A stretch of 64,000 nucleotides of DNA from Prosopocoilus inquinatus (taxonomy: Eukaryota > Arthropoda > Insecta > Coleoptera > Lucanidae), in the NCBI GenBank assembly GCA_036172665.1, contig CM069872.1:43820101-43884100 (forward strand), written 5' to 3'. Positions 50,201 through 60,449 of the stretch are shown here, piece after piece. Numbering within the stretch: position 1 is the first letter of the stretch; every line of letters begins with the position of its first letter. The position numbers and the translations under genes were made by a program. The notes below the pieces were generated by a model, which worked only from the letters and a program-made list of their open reading frames with translations, had not been told where the DNA came from and made no database searches.

Positions 50201-52065
50201 AAAGCGAGAAAATTATGTGTGCTCAGAAAGAAATTATTGCAATTTTAATTATTAATTACTAATACATGTACTTTTAATTATTACATTTAATTATTAATTA
50301 TTAATACTGTACTGATTCGATAAATCTGCTTATAAATGATACGTGATAGAGGACGTAAGACAATAGCATATTGTTGAACGAGTGACGAAAGTGACATTTT
50401 TCGAGTGAGTTTAAGAAAATGATTTCGACGAGTTAAACACTATACAAGTGTGACTAGATTTACTATTTCTGGGAAGATCTAAATCACTTTCAGAACCAGA
50501 AATTATGATAAATGTTCGAGAACAGCACACTGACATTTAATAATGACGCGATACAGCGACAGCAGGGCAGGGATATTTTTCCTCACTAATTATGTAAGAT
50601 TAAACTTTCGTTGGAAGTATTCGGTGACAATAGAATGTCCTTTTATAAAGGCTCGTAGAAAAACTATATTTTTCTACACTGTGATTAACATTGATTGAAA
50701 CTTTAAGACTTTTTATTATTGTATTGTGTTATTGTGTTTAAATAAGGCGAATATTCCTTAAAATTTGCAACTCTCATCAATTTTAAGAATGCATCATTAT
50801 TAAATGAATTTAGTTGAAAAATAATAATAAGCTTCAAGAACTCTTTCTCAGAGATGTATAGTTGCGGCCTTTGAAAACTGGTACACATCAACAAATACAG
50901 GTGTAAAATCTGAAGTTTCTAAACGTCACTCAAATTACTTTAAATCCTACTATGGATCCTGGTACGGATATCATCAAAATGATAGATTAGATAAAGGTTT
51001 GATTTATTATTATCATTACAAAATTACGAATTTTTGACATTGATGTCAATTCTCAGTGTACCAGTTTTCAAGGGCCGCAACTGTACAATTGAGTAGACAA
51101 AGTTGCAAATCCTAAACTGTACAGTTGGCCAGAGGCCACATAGAGAGTAATGCAATATTTTTTTTAAATAACTTCATTTACATTTTAGAACATATAAATC
51201 CAGCAAAATGAGAATATTATATCAAAGTCGCGGATTCTCTGTGAGAGTTTGCTCTCAAAGGAAATGAGAGAACATATACCTACGCACTATTCAGTTAAAT
51301 AAAGTCTGGTCGTCCCTAAATATGAAATTTGCAGTTATCTCTTTGCGCTCAGTGGAGCAAATATGGTTTTGCATTTTCAGTTTTCTTGTTACACGTATTT
51401 GCATTTCTTTTGACAGACGTTCTTTGATTTAATTTTCTTTACAGAACTGCGAGTTTAATATATTTTTTTTTTTCTAAAAGGTCGTTGCAAGTCAGAAGCA
51501 TCAAATTAATTACGTTACTTAAGCAGTCCTGTAAATGATTTGCTTTTGAAAGAAGTAACGATAAAGGCTGTATTCTCATCTCATGATTAGAGTGATTAAA
51601 ATAAACGTAAACGATATAGCTTTATGTGAATTTCATGAGTAAGAGAGTGAGAGAGAATTTAATCAAGGCGTTGCTAAATTAAAGACGAGATGAATATACG
51701 TGCCAAAGTATTTTAGAATAACAAAATATAAAAATTTTACATTTGAAAATAATTTAAAAGATTTTCTTGCAAATCGTTTTGGATTGCTTTTAAAAGGAGA
51801 TTGGTGGACGAGGAGGTGGATTGCAGTGGATCCCTCGAGCATCCTCTGTACAGCTGTTTCAGCCCTATTTAGAAAATTACTTAAAGCGTCGTTAATTTTA
51901 AGTCTCCCTTAAAACATTGACAACACCGAACGGTAGTTATTTTATTTTCGTAATTAAAAAAATGATTTCAGATGTTTCATCCCTCCGGTTATGCCAGGAT
52001 GCGTGATAATTCCAGGCGAGGCTGACAAACCCTATCCCAATTGTTGTGAATTATCAAAATGCTGA
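38120..52065 (+). CDS. SVWC-domain secreted protein, gene 1 (three coding exons)
   Basis: Joining 38120-38210, 39242-39383 and 51972-52065 gives 108 residues in one frame. Residues 1 to about 20 are a signal peptide (MKFGPLWIFFAALCVVDIYC). The mature part has eight cysteines in the single-domain von Willebrand factor C pattern: GYTC, DIC, AVC, SGC, PGC, NCC, SKC, with the typical KPYPNCC before the end. Arthropod SVWC proteins are secreted and stress- or infection-responsive; Drosophila Vago is the known antiviral member. Which role this one has cannot be told. It has a 1.0-kb first intron and a 12.6-kb second intron filled with nested transposons. Joining exon 3 to exons 1 and 2 rests on phase and on the identical exon plan of the downstream paralogue. 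Confidence 0.85.
38969..39195. mobile_element. Foldback element with hammerhead-like motif
   Basis: Arms of about 110 bp run from ACAATAAAAATTGTG to its inverted copy at 39195, both containing CTAACCACAAGAAGTTTTT-type sequence and GATGACTTCTTCTTAATCAC. The right flank AAACCACAGTCTC recurs beside the related foldback ending at 43806. It ends 47 bp before exon 2. Confidence 0.8.
39014..39062 (-). ncRNA. Hammerhead-like motif, variant core
   Basis: Minus strand: CTA, CTGAAGA, one extra T, stem GGCAGC/GCTGCC with loop TTA, GAA, palindromic stem III ATACGTAT, A, TAG. CTGAAGA satisfies CUGANGA. Stem I pairs as CTA/TAG. The extra base before stem II departs from the consensus. Confidence 0.5.
39242..39383 (+). 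CDS. SVWC gene 1, exon 2
   Basis: Acceptor TATTATTTAAG and donor AGGGTATGTA bound 142 bp with three of the eight cysteines (GYTC, DIC, AVC). The pattern VGPMRKGETKGLTDICG parallels VGLMKKGQKKSLPGKCG in the paralogue. Confidence 0.9.
41136..41285. repeat. Foldback family D, copy 1 (partial)
   Basis: Starts AGCTGAAAGCAAAA and shares GACAAACTACTGTTTCC and CAAAATGCTATAGATTAAAG with the fuller copy at 62456-62702. It ends near CTTCCGACTGTACATAAA. Confidence 0.65.
41779..41934. repeat. Foldback MITE family A, copy 3
   Basis: GGCCTATTCTGCATC at the left and CAAAATACAGGCC at the right are the inverted ends, making this the best copy for defining the family termini. Confidence 0.75.
41936..42055. 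mobile_element. Tourist-like MITE with TAA target duplication
   Basis: GGCCCGGTTTTTCAATCA at the left and TGATTGAAAAACCGGCCC at the right are inverted, with TTTCCATGG near each arm's inner end. TAA lies on both sides. It was inserted exactly at the end of the family A MITE. The 3-bp TAA duplication suggests PIF/Harbinger mobilisation. Confidence 0.7.
42401..42524. repeat. Hairpin MITE nested in the 42.3-kb element
   Basis: GTGTTTTCGACTGACTGCTC and GGAGATACTCTCAGACC...GTCAGTCGAAAACGCC form nearly complementary arms of about 45 bp. It interrupts the sequence right after CGTCACTC that is continuous in the 50.9-kb copy. Confidence 0.75.
42931..43064. repeat. Foldback MITE family C, copy 2
   Basis: Starts GGCTGGGTTGCACAAAACAT and shares TTTAAGCCAGGATTAAATTT with the copy at 11191. 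Its right arm contains TTAGGCTTAAATGTTTT. Confidence 0.75.
43545..43592 (-). ncRNA. Hammerhead-like motif, left arm
   Basis: Minus strand: CGTA, CTGAAGA, extra T, GGCTGC/GCTGCC (one mismatch), GAA, ATACGTAT, C, TACG. Stem I CGTA/TACG is perfect. Confidence 0.5.
43721..43765 (+). ncRNA. Hammerhead-like motif, right arm
   Basis: CTGAAGA (43726-43732), extra C, stem II GGCAGC/GCTGCC (perfect, loop TTA), GAA, palindromic stem III ATACGTAT, cleavage base C at 43760, then TACG pairing with CGTA at 43722-43725. Every element of a type I hammerhead is present except that one unpaired base precedes stem II. Confidence 0.55.
45581..45814. repeat. MITE with repeated AACATGTT palindromes
   Basis: Ends TTAAAGCAGGCCACTCACT and AGTGAGTGTCCTGCTTTAA are inverted. 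CAACATGTTGGGCAAC occurs near both ends, and further ACATGTT units lie inside at about 45630, 45690 and 45730. Confidence 0.7.
46716..48024. repeat. Tandem segmental duplication, 619 and 690 bp copies
   Basis: GCGGGCAATA begins at 46716 and at 47335. The copies are nearly identical (shared GCTACAGCAATGGTGTTACT and AGACCCGATCTTTC), apart from a block of about 69 bp at 47624-47692 present only in the second copy. Confidence 0.85.
48640..48690 (-). ncRNA. Decayed hammerhead-like motif
   Basis: Minus strand TTGATGA, extra A, stem GCCGT/ACGGC, then AAAACGTC where GAAACGTC is expected. Both C3 and G12 equivalents are changed, and stem I is poor. Confidence 0.3.
48966..49083. repeat. Foldback MITE family A, copy 4 (shortened)
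   Basis: Shares CTATTCTGTATCAAAAACGT and CTAATAAGTTACAGAAT with the other copies, but lacks about 30 bp of the centre. Confidence 0.6.
50010..50122. repeat. Foldback MITE
   Basis: GGGCTATTTTCATAATCAGA and ATTATGAAAGCGGCC are inverted ends, and TTTAAAGTTACTTTAA and TTAAAGTGAGTTTAAA are the inner arms. Confidence 0.6.
50856..51087. mobile_element. TIR element related to 42291-43094
   Basis: TATAGTTGCGGCCTTTGAAA at the left and TTCAAGGGCCGCAACTGTAC at the right. About 230 bp, no insertions, so probably close to the original nonautonomous unit. Confidence 0.7.
51565..51704. repeat. Foldback MITE family E, copy 1
   Basis: Begins GGCTGTATTCTCATCTC and ends GACGAGATGAATATACGTGCC-like sequence. 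An inverted copy lies at 60682-60841. It sits about 270 bp before exon 3 of SVWC gene 1. Confidence 0.7.
51972..52065 (+). CDS. SVWC gene 1, exon 3
   Basis: Acceptor GATTTCAG. Its first base completes a Gly codon, followed by CFIPPVMPGCVIIPGEADKP and YPNCCELSKC, then TGA. Five of the eight cysteines are here. AATAAA motifs at 52092-52097 and 52162-52167 are candidate polyadenylation signals. Confidence 0.88.
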
Positions 52066-53695
52066 GCAAGTGCGTATGTGGAAACCTTCAAAATAAATCA
52101 AATTTATTCCAAACGATTTACTTACTTATAAAACATCCGCTTTCCTACTCCTGTTGTGTGCAATAAAAAATAAGTTCTGTAATAGTTAGTAAAATAGGTA
52201 AGTATACGGACGGATTCTACGAGTTACAATTTTTTCTGCGTTTGTTATTTCGACGGAGAGATTAAATTGCGTTCACATTTGACATTCCATTCTATTGATC
52301 ATCCTTACGTCAGTTTACATTCGGGTTGTTTCTGCTGATGTCAAGATGTTTTCGATTCGTGCAAACCCTTCCTTCCTAACTTGAAATGAAAGGTTGTGTC
52401 AGTGATACAAAGTTTTCTTAAAAATTTACGACCACGGTTTCTTCTCAAAAAGACATTGTCAAGCAGATAAGTAATTCTTAATTAGAAAATACAATTGTAT
52501 ACAAAGGGATGACTTAAATTAAAATAGATTAAGATTAAGATTAAATTAAATTAGACTAATCAAACAGAAAGCGAAAACGGTGTACACCAAGGAGAACAAG
52601 TCAGTCGCAGTGCTGACAACATATAGTTTAAAAATATTTATCAGTATTGAAAACGGTTGATCATTTAGAACAGGAGCAGGATGGAATTTGTTGTGGAGGA
52701 ATATTTCTAACTGTTTGGCGATGTCTTTGAGGAATTTATTTAAAAATCTGACATTCAAAGTAGAATTGAAAGAATGCGAGTCGTGTTTACCTAGAACTTA
52801 AATGTTCATCGATGTTAGTATTGATATTTCAACCAGTTTGACCAACATAATTGGAGTGGCAGGTGTCACATGTTAACATGTAAACACCACTAGGCTACAT
52901 GGAATTGATGGGATCTTTATTATGTCAAAATTGTAATTACAATTACAAACATGATTAATATATTTCAGTTTGTCCTGAATTGTTTTACGTTAGCCCTTTC
53001 TTTACCTTAAAAAAAAATCAACTAAGAATTTGACTATTAAACATATTCGCAATCACCTAGCATTTTGATATAAATAAAAAAAACTGTAATCTAGATTGAA
53101 GGTTTTTTTTTAATTAATAAATCTAATTTACAAGGATACGGTATTTTTGTTTTACTTGTTCCTGATTTATTTAATTATTGTTCGTTAAGTGTTTAACGAA
53201 CTTGTAATGTTACAAAATTATTTTGTCAACTTAAATCTTATATTTACAAAATTAAAAAAAATATAAGTGCCCTCGTTTTAGCAAAAAAATGTTAAAGATA
53301 ATGCTTCATTTAACGAACAACCCTAAATTAAAGATTAAATTTTCTCCCTTAACCACTCTCTTGTCTTGTTTACCACCTACGAAAAAAAAAACTTATTTTT
53401 AATCTTCCCCTCTGTGACGCCCACGGCAGATTCGACTCGAGAAAAATCCCCGTAACTTCCAACTCCCAGTTCGGCGCTACTTTATCGACTGTCTTAGGGA
53501 AACCCGAAATTTCCTCATTCGCATTTAGATTACTTAGGTCCGGGATCCGGACTGTGGGAAGAAACGAAAAAACGGGCATTTGTTTAGGTCCTGCATTTAG
53601 GAAACTCGCCGAGAAGTTTCAGATCGTGCGCAAACGAATTTGACCTTACATAAGTGATAACCTTTCGCCGAGAATTACACCGATTAAAAATTAAC
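52066..53695. other. Intergenic region between the SVWC genes
   Basis: 1.6 kb containing the presumed 3' UTR of gene 1 and the promoter of gene 2. I see no repeats with clear ends. The last 300 bp are less AT-rich and probably promoter; I could not fix a TATA box. Confidence 0.6.
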
Positions 53696-53707
53696 ATGCT
53701 GTGCAAG

Positions 53708-53792
53708 ATGAAATTCTATTGGCTGTTAGGTTTGATTTTATGCCTTTCCGTTGCATATGGATCGGAGTTGTATGAAGTTGGACCTATAATAA
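53708..53792 (+). CDS. SVWC gene 2, exon 1 (signal peptide)
   Basis: Hydrophobic core LLGLILCLSVAYG, then SELYEVGPII. The exon ends one base into a Ser codon at the strong donor GTAAGTAAC. The upstream in-frame ATG at 53696 is possible but makes a less typical signal start. Confidence 0.83.
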
Positions 53793-56700
53793 GTAAGTAA
53801 CAAAGATAATTTAAACAAACTCCTGTTCAAAATTAACGCACCACTACAAAAATCGTCGATAGGTTTGTAATTTTAATTATTCGATAACAGTCTATCTTAA
53901 TATACAACCTGACAATTAGATAACATTACAGCAAAACAACGATTCATGTGCACCACAGTAAAGAATCAATAGGTAGTAGCGCGGGCGCTCGGAACGTGCA
54001 CGCAACTACGAGAAATATTAGAATGTTAACTCATGCTGAAGGATTAACCACCGTTCGTTCTTGCGCATTGATATTTGAACCCCTATTTTAGCTGTCGCTC
54101 TCGCAATTAACCTCGCGCTTTCATGCACATATCGATGGTCACCAATAATCTGTAATGTTGAATTAAACTCTCAGAGATAAAAATTAAAAAACAACAAATT
54201 TGTTGCTGAACACCATAAACAAGAAAAAATTGAATACTATAAAAAATTAACAACGTGTAACATCTCTAGCTCTGATAATCGCCTGAATTCGTCTTGGTAA
54301 GTTGCTTCTCAAATTCTGGATAGTTTCTTGTGAAATGTTATCCTATTCTGCAAGACTGAGATGTTCCAGTTCATGAAGAGTTCTGGGAGCGAGTACATGA
54401 CACCTTCTTGCTTTTTTAGAACATTCCATAAGTGCTCGATGGGATGGGGTTCAAGTCTGGACTGGAAGGTGGCCAGTCCGATACTTGAATATTGATCTCA
54501 TTTAAGTAACTCAACAAATCTCTTGCAACATACGGTCGAACCTTATCCTGCACGAAAGTGAAGATATTGCCAATAAATGGAGCAAATGGCATAACATAGT
54601 CCAGAACAATGTTTTACAGTTAAAACTGAGCATTCATTGACCTTTGTTCTTAACCCTCCACCAAATGGTTCCCTTGCAGAGATATTGCAAGCAACATATC
54701 TCTCTCCCGGCCTACACCATACTTGTTCCCGACCATCTGGTGATTTGAAGATTACTTTTCTTTGATCGGTAAACAAGACTCGCTTCCAATAGTCTATGGA
54801 CCAATCTTCATTCTCTCTCGTAAATTTGAATCTGGCCATTCTGTGTCCTGTGGTGAGCAGCGGTTCAATTGCAGGTCTTCTACTGGATAGCCCTGATTCT
54901 CTTTGCATTCTCCTAACAGTTACAGCTTGCCGAAGAAAATGCTCATCCCTTAAACTTGTAGACCTCTTCGTAGCCTGCCTACGTCTTCTTACGTAAGCAC
55001 CATTTTCTCTGTATCTTCTAATCATCCGATTAACTGATGACTGGTCAACACCTAGCAAATTAGCTGTATATCGCATACTTCGTCCTTCGTTTAACAAAGT
55101 TCACGCTCTTATGTAACCCTCAGTAGTTAAATATCGTGAACTGATATTCTGATAAAAAATCACTAGTTTTCAAAACTTATTGCGTGAGGAAAGCAAGAAT
55201 TAATTATGTTAAACTTCAATTTAAATTTAAACTAATTGTAACAACTTCAGTAATAATGGTCAAAATTTATTTATCCAACACCTGTTTATTATAAAGTCAT
55301 AATAATGCCGATTTTGAATATATTATGAGGTGTATAAAATATTAATAGCATTATGAACCCATAATTAAACTGTTATTCAAAATCGACATTATTAAGACTT
55401 CATAATAAACAGACGTTGCATAAAACTATGTATTACACTCGTGCCTTATAATAAATAGCTATTATTTTGAAAGAGTCATCTATGATTGTGTCTATGATTT
55501 AGTATAAAACATCTGTAACTTCGCCAATTAAAAAGAAAATTAAACAAAAAAGTAGTGGTGCGTTATTTTTGAACAGGAATTTAGTTTAATTAGCTAATAT
55601 GTGGTATCTTCGCAAGTTCATGACCGCCAGAAAAAGAACAGAAAAAAAGGGTTAAGGGAGACTTTAATTTGAAATCACTCAGTGGCGTAGCTATCACAGG
55701 GCAGTTTGGTGCAATGCAGCGGGGCTCTCAAGTGTTTGGGGCCCCGCGAATTATCCATTTCCACGAAATAATTTTCATGTCTTCATTTTGGTAATACCGT
55801 ATGATTTTTTTAAATTTTAGATAAAGGGAGGCCCTGGAAAGCAAGACGTAGTGTGTTAAATACCTCAATAAATAAAAATTTACTGTAGAATTTCCAATAA
55901 CATCTTCAGTTCTGATTGTAGGCTTCCCATTTCCTCTTTTCCTGTCCATACTATCATCCTCTACGACTAAATTTAAATGTACTTTGTACCTTTTCATAGC
56001 AAGCCTTTATCTAAAATTTAAAAAATCGTATGATATAACACCTAAATACAAAAAAGAGATTTGGTTTTTTCTTCTTTCAATTCAAAAAATTTTTGAACTT
56101 TCAAATACAAAGTAAAATTGAATTGACCTAGCCCCCTAATTAAGCGTAGTCAACCAAAAAACGTCATTTATTCTTTAGCCAATATTTTGATTTCCTCTTT
56201 CAACTTCCATATTGATTTTATCGTGGCTTCAAATGAATTTATAATTAAATTAGTCTGTGATTTTTTTTATTTCCTCTTTCAACTTCCATATTGATTTTAC
56301 CGTGGCTTCAAATGAATTTCTAATTAAATTAGTCTGTGATTTTTTTGATGTCCTCTTTCAACTTCCATATTGACTTTATCGTGGCTTCAAATGAATTTCT
56401 AATTAAATTAGTCTGTGATTTTTTTTTATAAAGTTGGTGATACGTAATAGAAGAGGACAACTTCAAAATAATTATTGTCAGTGTCTACTTTCTAATCTAT
56501 CAATTCGAAAATAGCGTTCAGTAATAAAAATTTTGTGTTCTAATTATAATGCAATTTGAGGTTTGTTTAAATTAAATAAATAGCCAGCTCTCGATGCTGC
56601 AAAGAACGTATATTGAAATTATGTCCTGCTTAACTAGGAATTTAATTGAAGACACGTTATTCAAAAGACTGATTTGCAATTCAATCAACAACCAATATTC

Positions 56701-59536
56701 TATGATAATATTGTATGCTTTAATGAGGGCCTCGAATGAAAATTTTGCACCGGGGCCCCACGAACTTTAGCTACGCCACTGAAGTCACTTTAAGAATACG
56801 AAAACAAATTTTTATTCTAGGGCAACTTTAAGTTCTTATATTGGAACGGCTCTATACTCATTCAATAATAATCGCCTATCAAAGAAATAACAATAATTTC
56901 ATAAATACTTTTTTCAAAATACGTATCTCTGAAAAACAGCAATCAAAAAAATCCAAATAAATAAATGAATAAATAAAGTTAATATTTATACACAATTAAC
57001 AAATGCTTGACAATGATTATTTCACTTTTAAAGAGAAACACCTATTTTTAAATGAGACACAGACACAGTGGCGTAGCTGCAGGGACTGCAGGGATTGCAC
57101 AGTAAGCTGGCGCTAAGACGTCACAGGCGCCTCGCTCGCCATTCGAAGCATAAAGTAAAAATCCAAATTTTTATTAGCAAGCAAACGCGTAGAGAATTTC
57201 ATATATTTTTGATCTCTGAAAAGATTCTTCGTCAAAAATTTCTGATAGTGATAAGTGCACATTTTCTAATATAGAATGTGCCTATGTACGTCTGAAATAA
57301 GTAAAAAAAGAATGAAATGGAAAAAAAAAACAAAGAAAGAAATATACTGAACCGCGATTAAATTAAAACTGAGACTTGTTAATTTTAAAAGTAAAAAACA
57401 AAACGAATGAAATCGATTAGAAGAAAAAACAAAGTTCCATCATTTGATTATATTAAAAGTTAAACAAAATATAGTCAAATGAGGATTGTATGAAAAAAAA
57501 GATGATAAAGTTAATACCAAAATAAAAATTATATAAAACTAGCAATAAGTCAAATTGATTTAAAAATTGACAAACTTCGTCGTAAATTTTAACAAAACGG
57601 GGATTAAGTTAAAAACAAAATAAAGTCAAATCGAATAATAAAAGAAAGAGAATAAATGGCGATCAATCGACGAGATTAAAGTGTAAAATAAATTCACACT
57701 CAATAAGCGAAAACCAAAACATTTCAGCGAAAAAATAATGGTAAATGTTAGTTAAAAAATAAAAACAAAACGAATAAAATATATTAAAAGGAGAAACAAA
57801 ACACGATCAATTGATCATATTGAGAATTAAATGAAATAAAGTCGAATAAGGCATTTAAAAAAAGATGAACATTGACGAAGATAAGACTAGAAAAAGAATT
57901 CTATAAAATTAACATAAAATCAAATCGAATCAAGACATTGGCGAATTTTTAATTGAGCTTGATTAAAAGAGAATCAAACTGAAATTGGATCAAGAAAAGA
58001 AAAAGACGATCGAGGTATTATTAAAAAATAAAATAAAGATAAATAGAATAATAAATTATCACGATTTAACAAAATTTTATATCTGCATAAAACATTATTA
58101 GTGTATCTACACTTGCTGTTTTTTTTTTTAATTTTATTTAAATATGGGGTGGGTAGCTTTTTTTTTGAAAAAAAAACGTGTCAGGATATGCAAACAAACT
58201 TCAATAAAGCAAATGTGCTATTAGAGGAGTCTCAAATATTTAATAAAATACTATGAAAGCATTTTCTGTGCAATCGTTTAGCATCAGTGTTAAAATTTCG
58301 AGATTCGAGACGGGGTAGGGGGGCGTGAATCATAATACAGCTCAAAATGGGGTCGCGAAACCTAAAAGTTTGGGAAACGCTGAACTACAGGCTGCTTTTA
58401 AAAATTTAACGTCTTTTTACTTTATATTGTATTGAGTCCAACTCTGGGCAGATACTTCTCGGTATAGGATTTACAGTGACCGTCTTTTTGAGTTTTCAGC
58501 ATCAAAGGCTAATAAAACGGCCACCATTTTCTTTTCGACTAATCGAAATGTTCTTACGTTCCCTTCTGAATTATCAGAGTCACCTAGAATGTACCTTTTA
58601 AATCAGATTTTGTCACCATTTTTTGCACGAAAGTCAAAATTCAAAAATTCCAAAGTGACTCGGTAAATATAATGTTACATCATTTTTATCATCTATTCCA
58701 GGGCGAACCGAAACTGCAATAAAATATATAGTGTTCCATTTAAAAAATAAAAAGTTAAGATTTGTAATTTATTCAATGAACAACTTGTAAATTTGAAAAT
58801 AATTTTCAAATACGCAGACTGAAAACCTACACAACTTCTGTTAAGAGAATTTTTTTATAAAATTTATATAAAGGAGCAGAAGTTTGGGACACCCTGTACA
58901 AGTTGTTATATTGTATTCAGATGAAAACCAAGGGTGTGGTTAACTCCTTTCAATTTCAATTTGAAATTGACGATACAAATTCAAATTCTTTTCGTTTCTG
59001 AAATGAAATCCGAATTTGTGTACTTACAAAATTCACATAAATATAAAATTTTAGGTCCTCTCTTGAGAAAACAAGGATACCATTGTTTGGCACGGAATTT
59101 TGACGTCGGTCTAATGAAGAAAGGCCAAAAGAAATCATTACCAGGCAAATGCGGATCGGTGACGTGCGGTGAAATGAGCAGCGTAACCTATTACAGGTGA
59201 ATAACATAATTAAAAAAATTTTTGACTTTGTTTTTGCTTTAGTTTCTCCGATGTTAGGTACTTCCGTAATTCCAACTTCCAAGCCTCATTAAATATTTTA
59301 CTTCCATGAAGCTGTTTGTTTTGTAATTTTATTTGTGTGCAATTTTATACGAAAATCCTAGAAACTAAAGTCTTGCTGAAAGTTCATAAACTTGTTTCAG
59401 TGCAGCGATAATTTAATGTGTTTTTAACTCGTCTTTTATTAGTTGCTCTCCCATTGAAGTTTACGACGGATGCTACCTAATTCCAGGACATCCAGAGAAA
59501 CCTTATCCTGACTGCTGTGATCGTGTGGAATGTTAA
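53708..59536 (+). CDS. SVWC-domain secreted protein, gene 2 (three coding exons)
   Basis: Joining 53708-53792, 59055-59196 and 59443-59536 gives 106 residues. The ATG at 53708 starts a clean signal peptide (MKFYWLLGLILCLSVAYG); an in-frame ATG at 53696 would add MLCK. Eight mature cysteines follow the SVWC spacing (GYHC, GKC, VTC, SC, DGC, DCC, VEC) with KPYPDCC near the end. Exons 2 and 3 equal those of gene 1 in length and phase, so the two arose by tandem duplication, but the proteins are clearly diverged. Its first intron received a Tc1-like element and a hAT element. Polyadenylation signals AATAAA are at 59617-59622 and 59686-59691. Function is likely secreted stress or immune signalling by family; specificity is unknown. 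Confidence 0.88.
53811..55590 (-). mobile_element. Tc1/mariner-like transposon, decayed
   Basis: CCTGTTCAAAATTAACGCAC at the left and its near-complement (GTGCGTTATTTTTGAACAGG) at the right are terminal inverted repeats of about 35 bp. Between them is a broken transposase on the minus strand. A 140-bp repeat shared with 8.6 kb lies inside the left part, so the element has probably taken an insertion. The exact TA duplication could not be fixed. Confidence 0.8.
54270..55097 (-). pseudogene. Tc1-like transposase pseudogene
   Basis: From 55097 downwards: an N-terminal helix-turn-helix region (LLGVDQSSVNRMIRRYRENG), then EDWSIDYWKRVLFTDQRKV, where VLFTDE is usual, and a GREQVWCRPGERY block. The open frame ends at 54543. 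Further 3', a typical PDLNPI and IEHLWNVLKKQEG can be read only after a frameshift near 54445. The DDE core is therefore broken by frameshifts and an altered acidic residue position, so no active enzyme is expected. Confidence 0.8.
55680..56781. mobile_element. hAT-like element, 1.1 kb, with 8-bp target duplication
   Basis: Starts CAGTGGCGTAGCTATC and ends TTTAGCTACGCCACTG, with a GC-rich GGGGC block near each end. It is flanked by AAATCACT (55672-55679) and AAGTCACT (56782-56789), eight bases with one mismatch. A minus-strand frame at 55728-55997 starts MKRYK and may be a remnant of an element protein, but I could not confirm that. Confidence 0.75.
56191..56429. repeat. Three-copy tandem repeat, 79-bp period
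   Basis: TCCTCTTTCAACTTCCATAT starts each unit, with CGTGGCTTCAAATGAATTT in the middle. The three units differ at only a few positions. It lies within the hAT-like element. Confidence 0.9.
57066..57140. mobile_element. Orphan hAT-like left terminus
   Basis: CAGTGGCGTAGCTGCAGGG followed by GCAGGGATTGCACAGTAA matches, in inverted orientation, the right end of the element that stops at 62360. No flanking duplication pairs them, so this is a separate truncated copy. Confidence 0.55.
59055..59196 (+). CDS. SVWC gene 2, exon 2
   Basis: Acceptor AAATTTTAG and donor TACAGGTGAAT, 142 bp. Two bases complete Ser, then PLLRKQGYHCLARNFDVG, MKKGQKKSLPGKCGSVTC and the end YY before a split Ser codon. Confidence 0.92.
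59443..59536 (+). CDS. SVWC gene 2, exon 3
   Basis: Acceptor TTTTATTAG. Encodes CSPIEVYDGCYLIPGHPEKP and YPDCCDRVEC, then TAA. Same 94-bp length as in gene 1. Confidence 0.92.
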
Positions 59537-60310
59537 TGGATTTTATATCAACCTCAGAAACACCAACGTCTTAAAAAGGCAATTAAAAATATAATAACAA
59601 AACAAATGAGATTAATAATAAAGATTTTGCGAAATAGTTTTGTTGAAAATGTTTAATTTTTGTGAATATGAAATGAGTCTCCTTTAATAAAAATTGCTGC
59701 AAAAGCTCGTGCAACTTTTTTATCAAAAATTTTTAAATTTTCGTAATTTCCTAACATTTAATTTTCAGCGTTTGAGTTACTTAACCTTTCAATATAATCT
59801 ATAAAAACTGGGATAAAGGATTGAAAAAGTGTTTAACATTTTTTATTTGACGAAATCTAGGGAGATCCTCTTAAAAAAGGGAAGAAGGTTCGCCCAATTT
59901 ATCATCTTTGGTTAGAAATACTTACAAATTGTTTTTGATTAAATTTTGACTTTGAAATTTTATTAATTGAATTGAACTAAAATTTCAAAGTCTCAAATTA
60001 TGATTAAAAAACAGTTTTATATATTTAATAAATTTTCTTTTCCTTACATTGCATTTACAAGGTGGTAATTAATCAATTAGCAAGGTTTCTACGCAATGGC
60101 GTAACTACAAATCAAATCGCTGGGTTGCAAAATTTTTACCAGCGCCTTTCATTATTACAATATTTTTTATTACTTAGAAAAAGAAAATTCTTCAGCTGCG
60201 CTTACTTTCAGTGCTAAATAAATCAAGACTGTTTAATTACTTTTTCTGGATCATTTCGGTTTCTAAAAAATGACATGAGCTGTCAAAATTTCAAGTTAGA
60301 AAAGCTCAGT

Positions 60311-60449
60311 GTAGGGATCTCGACGAATAGAATTCTATTGTTGTGACGTCACGTTGCCTAGCAACGGCAGACGCTTGCCGTACAATAAGCAGACGCCTGG
60401 GGACGATATGACGTCACGAAAATAGAATTCTATTCGTCGTGATCCCTAC
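60311..60449. repeat. MITE nested in the hAT element
   Basis: GTAGGGATCTCGACGAATAG and the inverted ATTCGTCGTGATCCCTAC are its ends. GACGTCAC-type palindromes lie at the inner side of each arm. Confidence 0.75.

Larger units (their letters stand above)
39384..51971. other. SVWC gene 1, intron 2
   Basis: A 12.6-kb intron packed with inverted-repeat elements (41.1 to 45.8 kb, 48.97, 49.6 to 51.7 kb), a 620-690 bp tandem duplication (46716-48024), a 16-base C run (48370-48385) and short CTCCTTCGCTTTTTTTAA tandem units (about 48190-48260). A GC-richer block at 45214-45549 is unidentified. A partial copy of the 41936 MITE lies at about 49624-49700. Confidence 0.65.
53793..59054. other. SVWC gene 2, intron 1
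   Basis: A 5.3-kb intron with a Tc1/mariner remnant (53811-55590), a hAT element (55680-56781), an orphan hAT left end (57066) and an A-rich low-complexity stretch (about 57290-58060). At about 58305-58381 a fragment ends AAAGTTTGGGAAACGCTG, matching the terminus of the 99-bp element at 11736. Confidence 0.65.
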
